64,000 nt of DNA from Isoptericola croceus (GTDB taxonomy: Bacteria > Actinomycetota > Actinomycetes > Actinomycetales > Cellulomonadaceae), in assembly GCF_029382255.1 (NCBI RefSeq), contig NZ_JARLLG010000007.1, positions 151,680 through 215,679 of the forward strand. The letters run 5' to 3'. Under the pieces are notes generated by a model. It ran no database searches and was not told the DNA's origin. It saw only the letters and a program-made list of their open reading frames with translations. Each line of letters starts with the position of its first letter. The first letter of the stretch is position 1. Below are positions 24,708 through 31,646 of this stretch, one piece after another. A program made the position numbers and the translations under genes.

Positions 24708-26237
24708 TCAGCGGTCCTGGGCGAGCCGCTCGGCCTCCTGAGCCACGTTCCGCTGCATCCCTCCGAAGACGACCCCGTGGAACGGGGCGACCGACCACCA
24801 GTAGGCCTGCCCGGCCAGACCGTGCGGGTGGAACAGCGCCCGCTGGGCGAAGTAGGTCCGTCCGGGGCCGGTGGCGTCCTGGAGAGACGGGCCGCCGTCG
24901 TCGGCGTCCGTGGCCTCCGCCGCCGCCTCGTCGACGCGCAGCTCCAGCCAGGCGAGGCCCGGCAGCTTCATCTCGGCGCGCAGCAGGAGGCGTTCGCCCG
25001 GCTCGATCGCCTCGACGCGCCAGAAGTCCAGCACGTCGTCGACCCGCAGGCGGTGCTCGTCGCGACGACCGCGGCGCAGACCGGGACCACCGGCCAGGCG
25101 GTCCAGGAGGCCGCGTGCCCGCCACGCCAGCGACCACGAGTACCACCCACCCTGGCCGCCGATCTCCTCGATCACCTGCCAGAGCACCTCGCGCGGGGCC
25201 TCGACGACGGTGCGTCGCTCGTCGACGTACAGGGATCCGCCCGCCCAGTCCGGGTCGGTGGGCAGCGGGTCCGACGGGGCCCCCGGCACCGAGGCCGACG
25301 ACCAGCGCGTGGTCACCTCGCCGTCGTGGATGCGGGCGAGGGCCAGCTCGATCGCCCGGTCGACGCCCACCAGCCCCTCGGCGGGGTCGGGCACGAACCG
25401 GCGCACGTCGTCCTTGCGGCACACCACCTCGTGCTGCAGCGAGTCGACGAGCGGCCTCGCGATCCCGGACGGCACGGGCGTGACCAGGCCGACCCAGTGG
25501 CTCGACAACCGCGGGGTGAGCACCGGCACGCCGACGATGATCCGCCGTCGCAGCCCCGCGGCGCGCGCGTAGCGGTGCATCATCTCGCGATACGTGAGGA
25601 CGTCGGGGCCGCCGATGTCGAACCCGCGCGAGACGTCGGGAGGGAGCGTCGCCGCGCCGACGAGGTAGCGCAGCACGTCGCGGATCGCGATCGGCTGGAT
25701 CCGGTTGTCCACCCAGCGGGGCGTGGTCATCGCCGGCAGCCGTTCCGTGAGATAGCGCATCATCTCGAATGAGGACGAGCCCGAGCCGAGGATCACTGCC
25801 GCCCGCAGCACCGCCGTCGGCACCCCGGAGGCGAGGAGGATCTCCTCGACCTCCTTGCGGGACGCCAGGTGCGCGGAGAGCTCGCCCTCCGGGACGTCCG
25901 GGTACAGCCCGCCCAGGTACACGATGCGGCCCACGCCGGCTTCCCGGGCGGCACGGGCGAACGTCAGTGCGTTGCGGCGGTCGACCGCCTCGAACGTGCG
26001 GCCCGTCCCCAGGGAGTGCACCAGGTAGTAGGCGACGTCGGCGTCCTCGAGGGCGGCGCGGACGGCGTCCAGGTCGCCGACGTCGGCAGCCACCCGCTCG
26101 ACGTCGTCCGCCCACTCGCGCCCGTCGAGCCGCGCGGGGTCCCGCGAGACGGCACGGACGGAGAACCCTGCGGCGAGCAGCTCGGGCACGAGCCGCCCGC
26201 CCACGTAGCCGGTGACCCCGGTGACGACGGCCCTCAT
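24708..26237 (-). CDS. SDR-family NAD(P)-binding protein with C-terminal DUF2867 domain
   Basis: A 509-residue two-domain protein. Residues 1 to about 300 are an atypical/extended short-chain dehydrogenase with the nucleotide-binding motif VTGVTGYVGGRLVPELLAAG, then YYLVHSLGTG and IVYLGGLYPD. The C-terminal ~200 residues are a DUF2867 (START-like) domain: REVLWQVIEEIGGQGGWYSW to GLAGQAYWWSVAPFHGVVFGGM. Substrate and reaction are unknown; the domain pair is common in actinobacteria. Its ATG overlaps the stop of the topoisomerase-like gene by four bases, so the two are translationally coupled. Confidence 0.88.
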   Translation of the reverse strand: MRAVVTGVTGYVGGRLVPELLAAGFSVRAVSRDPARLDGREWADDVERVAADVGDLDAVRAALEDADVAYYLVHSLGTGRTFEAVDRRNALTFARAAREAGVGRIVYLGGLYPDVPEGELSAHLASRKEVEEILLASGVPTAVLRAAVILGSGSSSFEMMRYLTERLPAMTTPRWVDNRIQPIAIRDVLRYLVGAATLPPDVSRGFDIGGPDVLTYREMMHRYARAAGLRRRIIVGVPVLTPRLSSHWVGLVTPVPSGIARPLVDSLQHEVVCRKDDVRRFVPDPAEGLVGVDRAIELALARIHDGEVTTRWSSASVPGAPSDPLPTDPDWAGGSLYVDERRTVVEAPREVLWQVIEEIGGQGGWYSWSLAWRARGLLDRLAGGPGLRRGRRDEHRLRVDDVLDFWRVEAIEPGERLLLRAEMKLPGLAWLELRVDEAAAEATDADDGGPSLQDATGPGRTYFAQRALFHPHGLAGQAYWWSVAPFHGVVFGGMQRNVAQEAERLAQDR

Positions 26238-26521
26238 CCCAGCAGCTCCAGCACGGCTCGCTCGGCGCGCTCCTGCCACTGAGGGTGGCAGAGGCACTGC
26301 CCACGCCCGGCCTCGCCGCGGCCGAACGCTTGCAGGTGCCCGTTCGCGTGGCGGCAGATCCACACGTCCCGCCAGGCCGGTGGCACCGCCAGCTCCCGGC
26401 ACCGCGCGATCTCGACGCCGTCGGTCAAGGGCATGCCGTCGACGCGGAGGAACACCCAGCCGTCGCCCCTCCGACGGCGCGAGTAGCCCTCGTCGGACGG
26501 GGACGCACGGCGCAGTCGCAC
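26234..26521 (-). CDS. Stand-alone DNA topoisomerase IB N-terminal domain-like protein
   Basis: Only 95 residues. It matches the N-terminal beta-domain of poxvirus-type bacterial topoisomerase IB: GYSRRRRGDGWVFLRVDG, ELAVPPAWRDVWICRHANGHLQAFGRG, then HPQW. The family usually continues for more than 200 residues into the catalytic domain with the active-site Tyr. Here it stops at RAVLELLG and overlaps the SDR gene (ATGA). It has no catalytic residues, so it could bind DNA at most. GTG at 26521; no strong ribosome site. Either a retained orphan domain or a remnant; the precise coupling to the next gene favours a retained gene. Confidence 0.7.
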   Translation of the reverse strand: MRLRRASPSDEGYSRRRRGDGWVFLRVDGMPLTDGVEIARCRELAVPPAWRDVWICRHANGHLQAFGRGEAGRGQCLCHPQWQERAERAVLELLG

Positions 26522-26566
26522 CTGGACAGTGTGGAGCGGCCGGCGCCATCGCGCACCGGGAACGGC

Positions 26567-27481
26567 TCAGCCGGGCAGGCGGACCATGCCCTCCTGGGCG
26601 ATCGTCGCCACCAGCGCCCCGTCACGGTCGTAGACCCGCGCGAGCCCCAGGCCGCGGCCGCCCTGGGCGCCGGGGGACTCCTGGACGTAGAGCAGCCACT
26701 CGTCGGCCCGCGCGTCGCGGTGGAACCACATCGCGTGGTCGAGCGAGGCCATGGGCACCTTCGCGCCGACGTCCAGCCAGGACGTGCCCGCCTGCCGCAG
26801 GACCGGCTCGAGCATCACCTGGTCGCAGGCGAACGCCAGCAGCGCCCGGTGGAGCAGCTTGTCGTCGGAGGCGATCGTGTGGCGGGCGCGGATCCAGACG
26901 AGCTGGTCCGGCCGCGGGTCGCGCGCGGCCCCGAGGTAGACGGAGCCGCCCACGTGCGCCAGCTCGAACGCGGAGCCCTCGGACCAGTACTTGGCCGCCG
27001 GGTGGTCGACACCCGCGAGGGCCTCGAACGTCGACGTCACGTCCTCTGGCGCGGGGACGCCGTCGGGCATCGGGACCTGAGCCTCGTAGCCCGGCTGGTC
27101 CACCTGGAACGACGCCGTCAGGGAGAGGATCGGTCGGTTCGCCTGGATCGCGTGGGTACGGCGTGCACTGAACGAGCGGCCGTCCCGCAGACGTTCGACG
27201 GCGAAGTCGACCGGGGAGTCGAGCGCCCCCTCACGCAGGAAGTAGGCGTGCATCGAGTGGGGGAGCCGGTCGTCCTCGACCGTGCGGCCGCACGCGAGGA
27301 GCGCCTGGGCGAGCACCTGCCCGCCGTACACCCGCCGCCCGGGCCCGGGCACGGAGTCCCCACGCCAGAGGTCGTCCTCGCCGCGCGGCCCCCAACCCTC
27401 GATCTCCCGGAGGTCGAGGGCGGCCAACAGCTGGTCGAGGGGGCCACCGGTGGTGTCGGTCACGGTCACGCTGAGACTCAC
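26567..27481 (-). CDS. tesB: Acyl-CoA thioesterase II (TesB-like)
   Basis: A 304-residue double-hotdog thioesterase. The N-terminal hotdog has RRVYGGQVLAQALLACGRTV and HSMHAYFLREG. The C-terminal hotdog has LDHAMWFHRDARADEWLLYVQESPGAQGGRGLGLARVYDRDG, with Asp and Gln at the expected active-site positions. It hydrolyses medium- and long-chain acyl-CoA. It lies 6 bases downstream of the truncated haemoglobin gene and is probably co-transcribed. GTG at 27481 sits right after AGAGGA; GTG at 27469 has better spacing and could be the true start. Confidence 0.92.
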   Translation of the reverse strand: MSLSVTVTDTTGGPLDQLLAALDLREIEGWGPRGEDDLWRGDSVPGPGRRVYGGQVLAQALLACGRTVEDDRLPHSMHAYFLREGALDSPVDFAVERLRDGRSFSARRTHAIQANRPILSLTASFQVDQPGYEAQVPMPDGVPAPEDVTSTFEALAGVDHPAAKYWSEGSAFELAHVGGSVYLGAARDPRPDQLVWIRARHTIASDDKLLHRALLAFACDQVMLEPVLRQAGTSWLDVGAKVPMASLDHAMWFHRDARADEWLLYVQESPGAQGGRGLGLARVYDRDGALVATIAQEGMVRLPG

Positions 27482-27487
27482 TCCTCT

Positions 27488-27871
27488 TCATTCCTCGAAG
27501 GTGTTGATCATGCTGAAGGCCGCCCGCTCCAGGTAGTCCCACAGCTGGGACTCGTGCGCCGGGGCGAGATCGAGGGCGTCGACGGCGGCGCGCATGTGCG
27601 CCAGCCACCGGTCGCGGGCGTCCGGGTTGACCTTGAACGGTGCGTGCCGCATCCGCAGGCGGGGGTGTCCGCGCTGCTCGCTGTACGTCGTCGGACCGCC
27701 CCAGTACTGCTCGAGGAAGAGGACGAGGCGCTCCTTGGCCGGGCCCAGGTCCTCCTCCGGGTACATGGGCCGCAGCACCTCGTCGCCCGCGACGCCCTCG
27801 TAGAACACGTCCACGAGGCGCTCGAACGTGGTGTGGCCGCCGACATCGTCGTAGAAGGTGGGTGTCGTCAC
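27488..27871 (-). CDS. glbO: Group II truncated haemoglobin (trHbO-type)
   Basis: A 127-residue 2/2 globin. Seen are [37 protein letters not shown], the [27 protein letters not shown] segment holding the proximal His and the group II Trp-Gly signature, and a C-terminal [15 protein letters not shown] helix. Group II truncated globins bind O2/NO/peroxide and protect against reactive species. GTG at 27871 has GGGAAG 8 bases upstream; GTG at 27877 is possible. First gene of a pair with tesB. Confidence 0.93.
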   Translation of the reverse strand: MTTPTFYDDVGGHTTFERLVDVFYEGVAGDEVLRPMYPEEDLGPAKERLVLFLEQYWGGPTTYSEQRGHPRLRMRHAPFKVNPDARDRWLAHMRAAVDALDLAPAHESQLWDYLERAAFSMINTFEE

Positions 27872-27945
27872 CGCCACATCTTCCCAGATCGGCGGGCCGA
27901 CGGACCGTGGCGATGGTCACCCGGAACCCGTCGGTCGGCTCGAGA

Positions 27946-27961
27946 CGTTAAGGTGGTAACG
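27946..27961. promoter_or_regulatory. Inverted repeat upstream of the PTS EIIB gene
   Basis: CGTTA and TAACG face each other across AGGTGG in the 138-bp gap between the globin and EIIB genes, 49 bases before the EIIB start. It is a candidate operator; the half-sites are short. Confidence 0.3.
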
Positions 27962-28009
27962 GACCTGCAACGACGCGATCCGACGAACCACTTCCTGAGG
28001 AGACACCGA

Positions 28010-28249
28010 ATGAGCAAGGCGGACGACATCCTCTCAGCACTCGGCGGGACCACCAACGTCGTCGAGCTTGAGCCCTGCATCACGAGGCTGCGTGTCCAGG
28101 TGTCCGATCCCCAGCTCGTCGACGAGAACGGTCTCAAGAGCTCCGGCGCCTTCGGCGTGGTGCGCTCGGGCCGGATCATCCAGGTGATCGTCGGCCCCGA
28201 GGCGGACAACCTGGCTGCCGAGCTGGACGGGCGCCTCGCCTCGGCCTGA
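28010..28249 (+). CDS. Stand-alone PTS glucose-family EIIB domain
   Basis: Only 79 residues, comprising one complete EIIB domain of the glucose/N-acetylglucosamine superfamily. The phosphorylated Cys is Cys23 in LEPCITRLRVQV, followed by LKSSGAFGVVRSGRIIQVIVGP. In a PTS this domain passes phosphate from EIIA to the incoming sugar bound by EIIC. No EIIA, EIIC or general PTS gene is nearby, so it must work with components encoded elsewhere or have a regulatory role. ATG with GAGGAG upstream; a strong terminator follows. Confidence 0.92.
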   Translation: MSKADDILSALGGTTNVVELEPCITRLRVQVSDPQLVDENGLKSSGAFGVVRSGRIIQVIVGPEADNLAAELDGRLASA

Positions 28250-28259
28250 CCGACACGTG

Positions 28260-28295
28260 CGACGGCGGGCACGTCTCAGGACGTGCCCGCCGTCG
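28260..28295. terminator. Bidirectional terminator between EIIB and mscS-type genes
   Basis: A perfect 16-bp stem CGACGGCGGGCACGTC with loop TCAG sits between two convergent genes. Confidence 0.9.
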
Positions 28296-28298
28296 GCC

Positions 28299-29303
28299 TC
28301 AGTCCTCGGTCGATCCGACCGCGTCGGCGCGCAGCACCCTGGCCCTGCGCAGCTGTGCCTGCGCGGCACGCAGCAACGCCCGCGACACGTCCCACTGGGT
28401 GCCCGGATTGACCTGCGCGTGCAGCGTGAACGTCATCGAGAAGTCGGTGACGGCGTCGACACCGCGGACCGACGGCGGTTCGAGGAGCTGGTCGGCGAGC
28501 TCCGGGTCGATGGCGACGGCGTCCGCGGCGCGGCCGAGCGCGGCGCGCACCACGTCGATGTCCGCGTCGACCGGGACCCGGACCTCAGCGAGCGCACGGG
28601 ACCACTGCTGCGTGCGGTTGCCGGCTCGCAGGATCTCGCCGTTGCGCACCCACCACAACGTGCCGTCGATCGAACGCACCTGCGTGGTCCGCAGCTGGAC
28701 CTCCTCGATGACGCCCTCGGCGCCCGAACCCAGGTCGACCACGTCGCCCACGCCGTACTGGTCCTCGACGAGGATGAAGATGCCGGAGATGAAGTCCTTG
28801 ACCAGGGACTGGGCGCCGAAGCCCAGCGCGATGCCGGCCACCCCGGCGGAGGCGAGCAGCGGCCCCACCCTGAAGCCGACCTCCGTGAGGATCATCAGCA
28901 GGATCATGACGCCGACGACGATGTTCGCGGTCGAGTTGAGCACCGAGCCCACGGTCCGGGCCCGTTGGGCGCGGCGGGCGGAGGCCAGCGGGTTGGCGAT
29001 CACCAACGCGTCGTTGACGAAGGTCGACCGGCGGAACCCAGCCTTCCAGCCCTTCTCCGTCGCTCGCGGAACGCCGGTCGCGATCCGCTCGGTCACGTGC
29101 GAGACGAGGCGGCGCAGCAGCACCAGGACGACGACGCCGACCACCACGATGATCGTGATGCGCAGCGGCCATCCGGTGAACCAGGTCCAGAACGACTCGC
29201 CCGCGTCGACGATCCCGTCCGTGAGGTCGGTCGTCGGGGACGGGTCCGGGGTGCTTGCCGTCGGTGGAACCGGGGTGAGGAGTGCGGAGTTCACGCGGGC
29301 CAC
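28299..29303 (-). CDS. MscS-family mechanosensitive ion channel
   Basis: A 334-residue membrane protein. Three hydrophobic segments are seen: about 45-65 (ITIIVVVGVVVLVLL), about 124-142 (IVVGVMILLMILTEVGF), and the pore helix GPLLASAGVAGIALGFGAQSLVKDFISGIFILVEDQYGVGDVVDL. The last has the Gly/Ala packing typical of MscS TM3 and continues into the beta domain. The C-terminal alpha/beta domain is complete. It opens on membrane tension during hypo-osmotic shock. GTG start. Divergent from malQ with 95 bases between. Confidence 0.93.
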   Translation of the reverse strand: MARVNSALLTPVPPTASTPDPSPTTDLTDGIVDAGESFWTWFTGWPLRITIIVVVGVVVLVLLRRLVSHVTERIATGVPRATEKGWKAGFRRSTFVNDALVIANPLASARRAQRARTVGSVLNSTANIVVGVMILLMILTEVGFRVGPLLASAGVAGIALGFGAQSLVKDFISGIFILVEDQYGVGDVVDLGSGAEGVIEEVQLRTTQVRSIDGTLWWVRNGEILRAGNRTQQWSRALAEVRVPVDADIDVVRAALGRAADAVAIDPELADQLLEPPSVRGVDAVTDFSMTFTLHAQVNPGTQWDVSRALLRAAQAQLRRARVLRADAVGSTED

Positions 29304-29398
29304 CGTAACCGCCGGCGCCGGTGCCGAGATACCGCCGTCGAGCCGGTTCCGGGCGTGGGGGTCTGCCCGGCGGGCCCGATAGTGGCAGGATCGTCCCC

Positions 29399-31573
29399 GT
29401 GAGCATGAAGGACATGGACCAGACCGTGCCCGACGACGGCGCGCGCTCCGAGCTGCACCAGCTCGCCGCAGCGCACGGGGTGCTCACCGAGTACCACCGG
29501 TTCGGGGGCGGGCTGGCTCGGGTGCCCGACGCGACCCTGGTCGCCGTGCTCGAGGCGCTCGGCGTGGACGCCGGGAGCCCGCAGGCGATCTCGCACGGGG
29601 TGCGCAGGGCACGGGACGAGGAGTGGCGGTCGGTGCTGCCGGCGACGGTCGTCGTCCGCCAGGGTCAGGCGTCGCACGTTCCGGTGCACGTGACGGACGG
29701 GGCGTCGGTGCACGTGTGGCTCGAGCTGGACGGGGCGGAGCCCGCCGCCCGGCGGCACGCGGTCCGCCCCCGTCGTGATCTGCAGCAGTCCGACGTCTAC
29801 GTCGAGCCGCGCGAGGTCGACGGGCGGCTGGTGGGGCGAGCGACGTTCACGGTGCCCGCCGACGTTCCCCTGGGATGGCACACGCTCTACGCTCTCGCCG
29901 AGGGGAACGAGTCGTCCACCACCCTCGTGGTGACCCCGGACCGCCTGGAGCTGCCGGACATGCTCGCCCGGGGCCAGGCGTGGGGCGTTCTCGCGCAGCT
30001 CTACTCGGTGCGCTCGCGCACCTCGTGGGGCATCGGGGACCTGGCCGACCTGGCCGATCTCGCCTGGCTCACCGCCCACCGCGCCGGGGCGGACTTCGTG
30101 GCCGTGAACCCGTTGTCCGCGGCCGAGCCGATCACGCCGGTGACCCCGTCGCCCTACCTGCCGACGTCACGCCGGTTCGGGAACCCGATCTATGTCCGGG
30201 TCGAGGACATCCTGGAGACGGCGTACCTGTCGGCGGCCGACCGCTCGCTGGTGGAGTGGGCAGCCGACCCGGTGCGGGATCTCGACGGTGACGGCGGCCC
30301 CATCGACCGAGACGCCGTCTGGGACGCGAAGAAGGCCGCGCTCGAGGTGGTGTGCACCGCGCCGCGCCGTGCTGCCCGGCAGGCGGCGTTCGAGGAGTTC
30401 GTGGCCGTCCAGGGCGCCGGCCTGCGAGACTTCGCGACCTGGTGCGCGATCGCCGAGGAGCTCGCCGGCGCGCCCTGGCCCGCCGAGCTGGCCGACCCGG
30501 CGTCGCCGGCGGTGGCGGCCGTGCGTGAGCGGCTCTCGGAGCGGATCGACTTCTACACCTGGCTGCAGTGGGTGTTCGACGAGCAGAAGGCCGCGGCGCA
30601 GCGCACGGCGGTCGAGGCAGGGATGCGGCTCGGGATCGTCCATGACCTCGCCGTCGGTGTGCATCCCGACGGTGCCGACGCCTGGACGTACGCCGACGTG
30701 CTGGCCCGTGGCGTCGGCGTCGGTGCCCCGCCCGACATGTACAACCAGCAGGGGCAGAACTGGTCCCAGCCGCCCTGGAACCCGCGGGCGCTGGCGCGCG
30801 CCGGCTACGCGCCGTACCGGGACATGCTGCGCACCGCGCTGCGGCACGCCGGTGCGCTGCGCGTCGACCACATCCTGGGGCTGTTCCGGCTGTGGTGGGT
30901 GCCCGAGGGCGCCCGCCCCGACCAGGGAGCGTACGTGCGCTACGACCACGACGCCCTGGTCGGCATCCTGGCCCTGGAGGCGCAGCGCGCCGGAGCCATG
31001 GTGATCGGTGAGGACCTCGGTGTCTTCGAGCCGTGGGTCCGGGAGTACCTGGGCGACCGCGGCGTCCTCGGCACGTCCGTGTTCTGGTTCGAGAAGACCG
31101 ACGGCCGCCCGACGGCGCCGCAGGACTACCGCCGTCTGACGCTCGCGACCGTCGGCACCCACGACATGCCGCCGACGGCGGGCTACCTCGCCGGCGAGCA
31201 CGTCGACCTGCGTGAGCGTCTCGGCCTCCTCGCCGAGGACGCCCAGGCGTTGCGCGGGCAGGCGCGCGCCGAGCGGAACGCGGCCGTCGCGGTGCTGGCC
31301 GAGCAGGGGCTCGTGGGGGACAACCCCTCCGAACGTGAGGTGGTCGAGGCCCTGCACCGGTACCTGCGACGCTCGCCGGCCGCACTGGTGGGCGTCCAGC
31401 TCGTCGACGCGGTGGGGGAGCGCCGGGCCCAGAACCAGCCCGGCACCGACACCGAGTACCCGAACTGGAAGGTGCCGCTCGGGGACTCGGCGGGGAACGT
31501 GGTGCTCGTCGAGGACCTCTTCGACAACGCCCGTCTGCGGTCGCTCTTCGCCGCGGTCGCCGCGGGCCGGTAG
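29399..31573 (+). CDS. malQ: 4-alpha-glucanotransferase (amylomaltase, GH77)
   Basis: A 724-residue enzyme. An N-terminal accessory domain (about 1-170), typical of actinobacterial MalQ, precedes the GH77 barrel. Key motifs: QLYSVRSRTSWGIGDLADL, VGAPPDMYNQQGQNW, LRVDHILGLFRLWW (nucleophile Asp), VIGEDLGVF (acid/base Glu) and TVGTHDMPPTAGYL. It transfers maltosyl units between alpha-1,4-glucans in maltodextrin and glycogen metabolism. GTG at 29399 is 8 bases after AGGA; ATG at 29405 is an alternative. Confidence 0.95.
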   Translation: MSMKDMDQTVPDDGARSELHQLAAAHGVLTEYHRFGGGLARVPDATLVAVLEALGVDAGSPQAISHGVRRARDEEWRSVLPATVVVRQGQASHVPVHVTDGASVHVWLELDGAEPAARRHAVRPRRDLQQSDVYVEPREVDGRLVGRATFTVPADVPLGWHTLYALAEGNESSTTLVVTPDRLELPDMLARGQAWGVLAQLYSVRSRTSWGIGDLADLADLAWLTAHRAGADFVAVNPLSAAEPITPVTPSPYLPTSRRFGNPIYVRVEDILETAYLSAADRSLVEWAADPVRDLDGDGGPIDRDAVWDAKKAALEVVCTAPRRAARQAAFEEFVAVQGAGLRDFATWCAIAEELAGAPWPAELADPASPAVAAVRERLSERIDFYTWLQWVFDEQKAAAQRTAVEAGMRLGIVHDLAVGVHPDGADAWTYADVLARGVGVGAPPDMYNQQGQNWSQPPWNPRALARAGYAPYRDMLRTALRHAGALRVDHILGLFRLWWVPEGARPDQGAYVRYDHDALVGILALEAQRAGAMVIGEDLGVFEPWVREYLGDRGVLGTSVFWFEKTDGRPTAPQDYRRLTLATVGTHDMPPTAGYLAGEHVDLRERLGLLAEDAQALRGQARAERNAAVAVLAEQGLVGDNPSEREVVEALHRYLRRSPAALVGVQLVDAVGERRAQNQPGTDTEYPNWKVPLGDSAGNVVLVEDLFDNARLRSLFAAVAAGR

Positions 31574-31582
31574 GCGCTGCGC

Positions 31583-31620
31583 GCAGGTGGGCCCGGACCG
31601 GTCGGTCCGGGCCCACCTGC
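31583..31620. terminator. Bidirectional terminator between malQ and pepN
   Basis: A 17-bp stem (GCAGGTGGGCCCGGACC and its complement) with loop GGTC in the gap between two convergent genes. Confidence 0.9.
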
Positions 31621-31646
31621 TGCGGTACGCCGTGCTGCGCCGGGCG

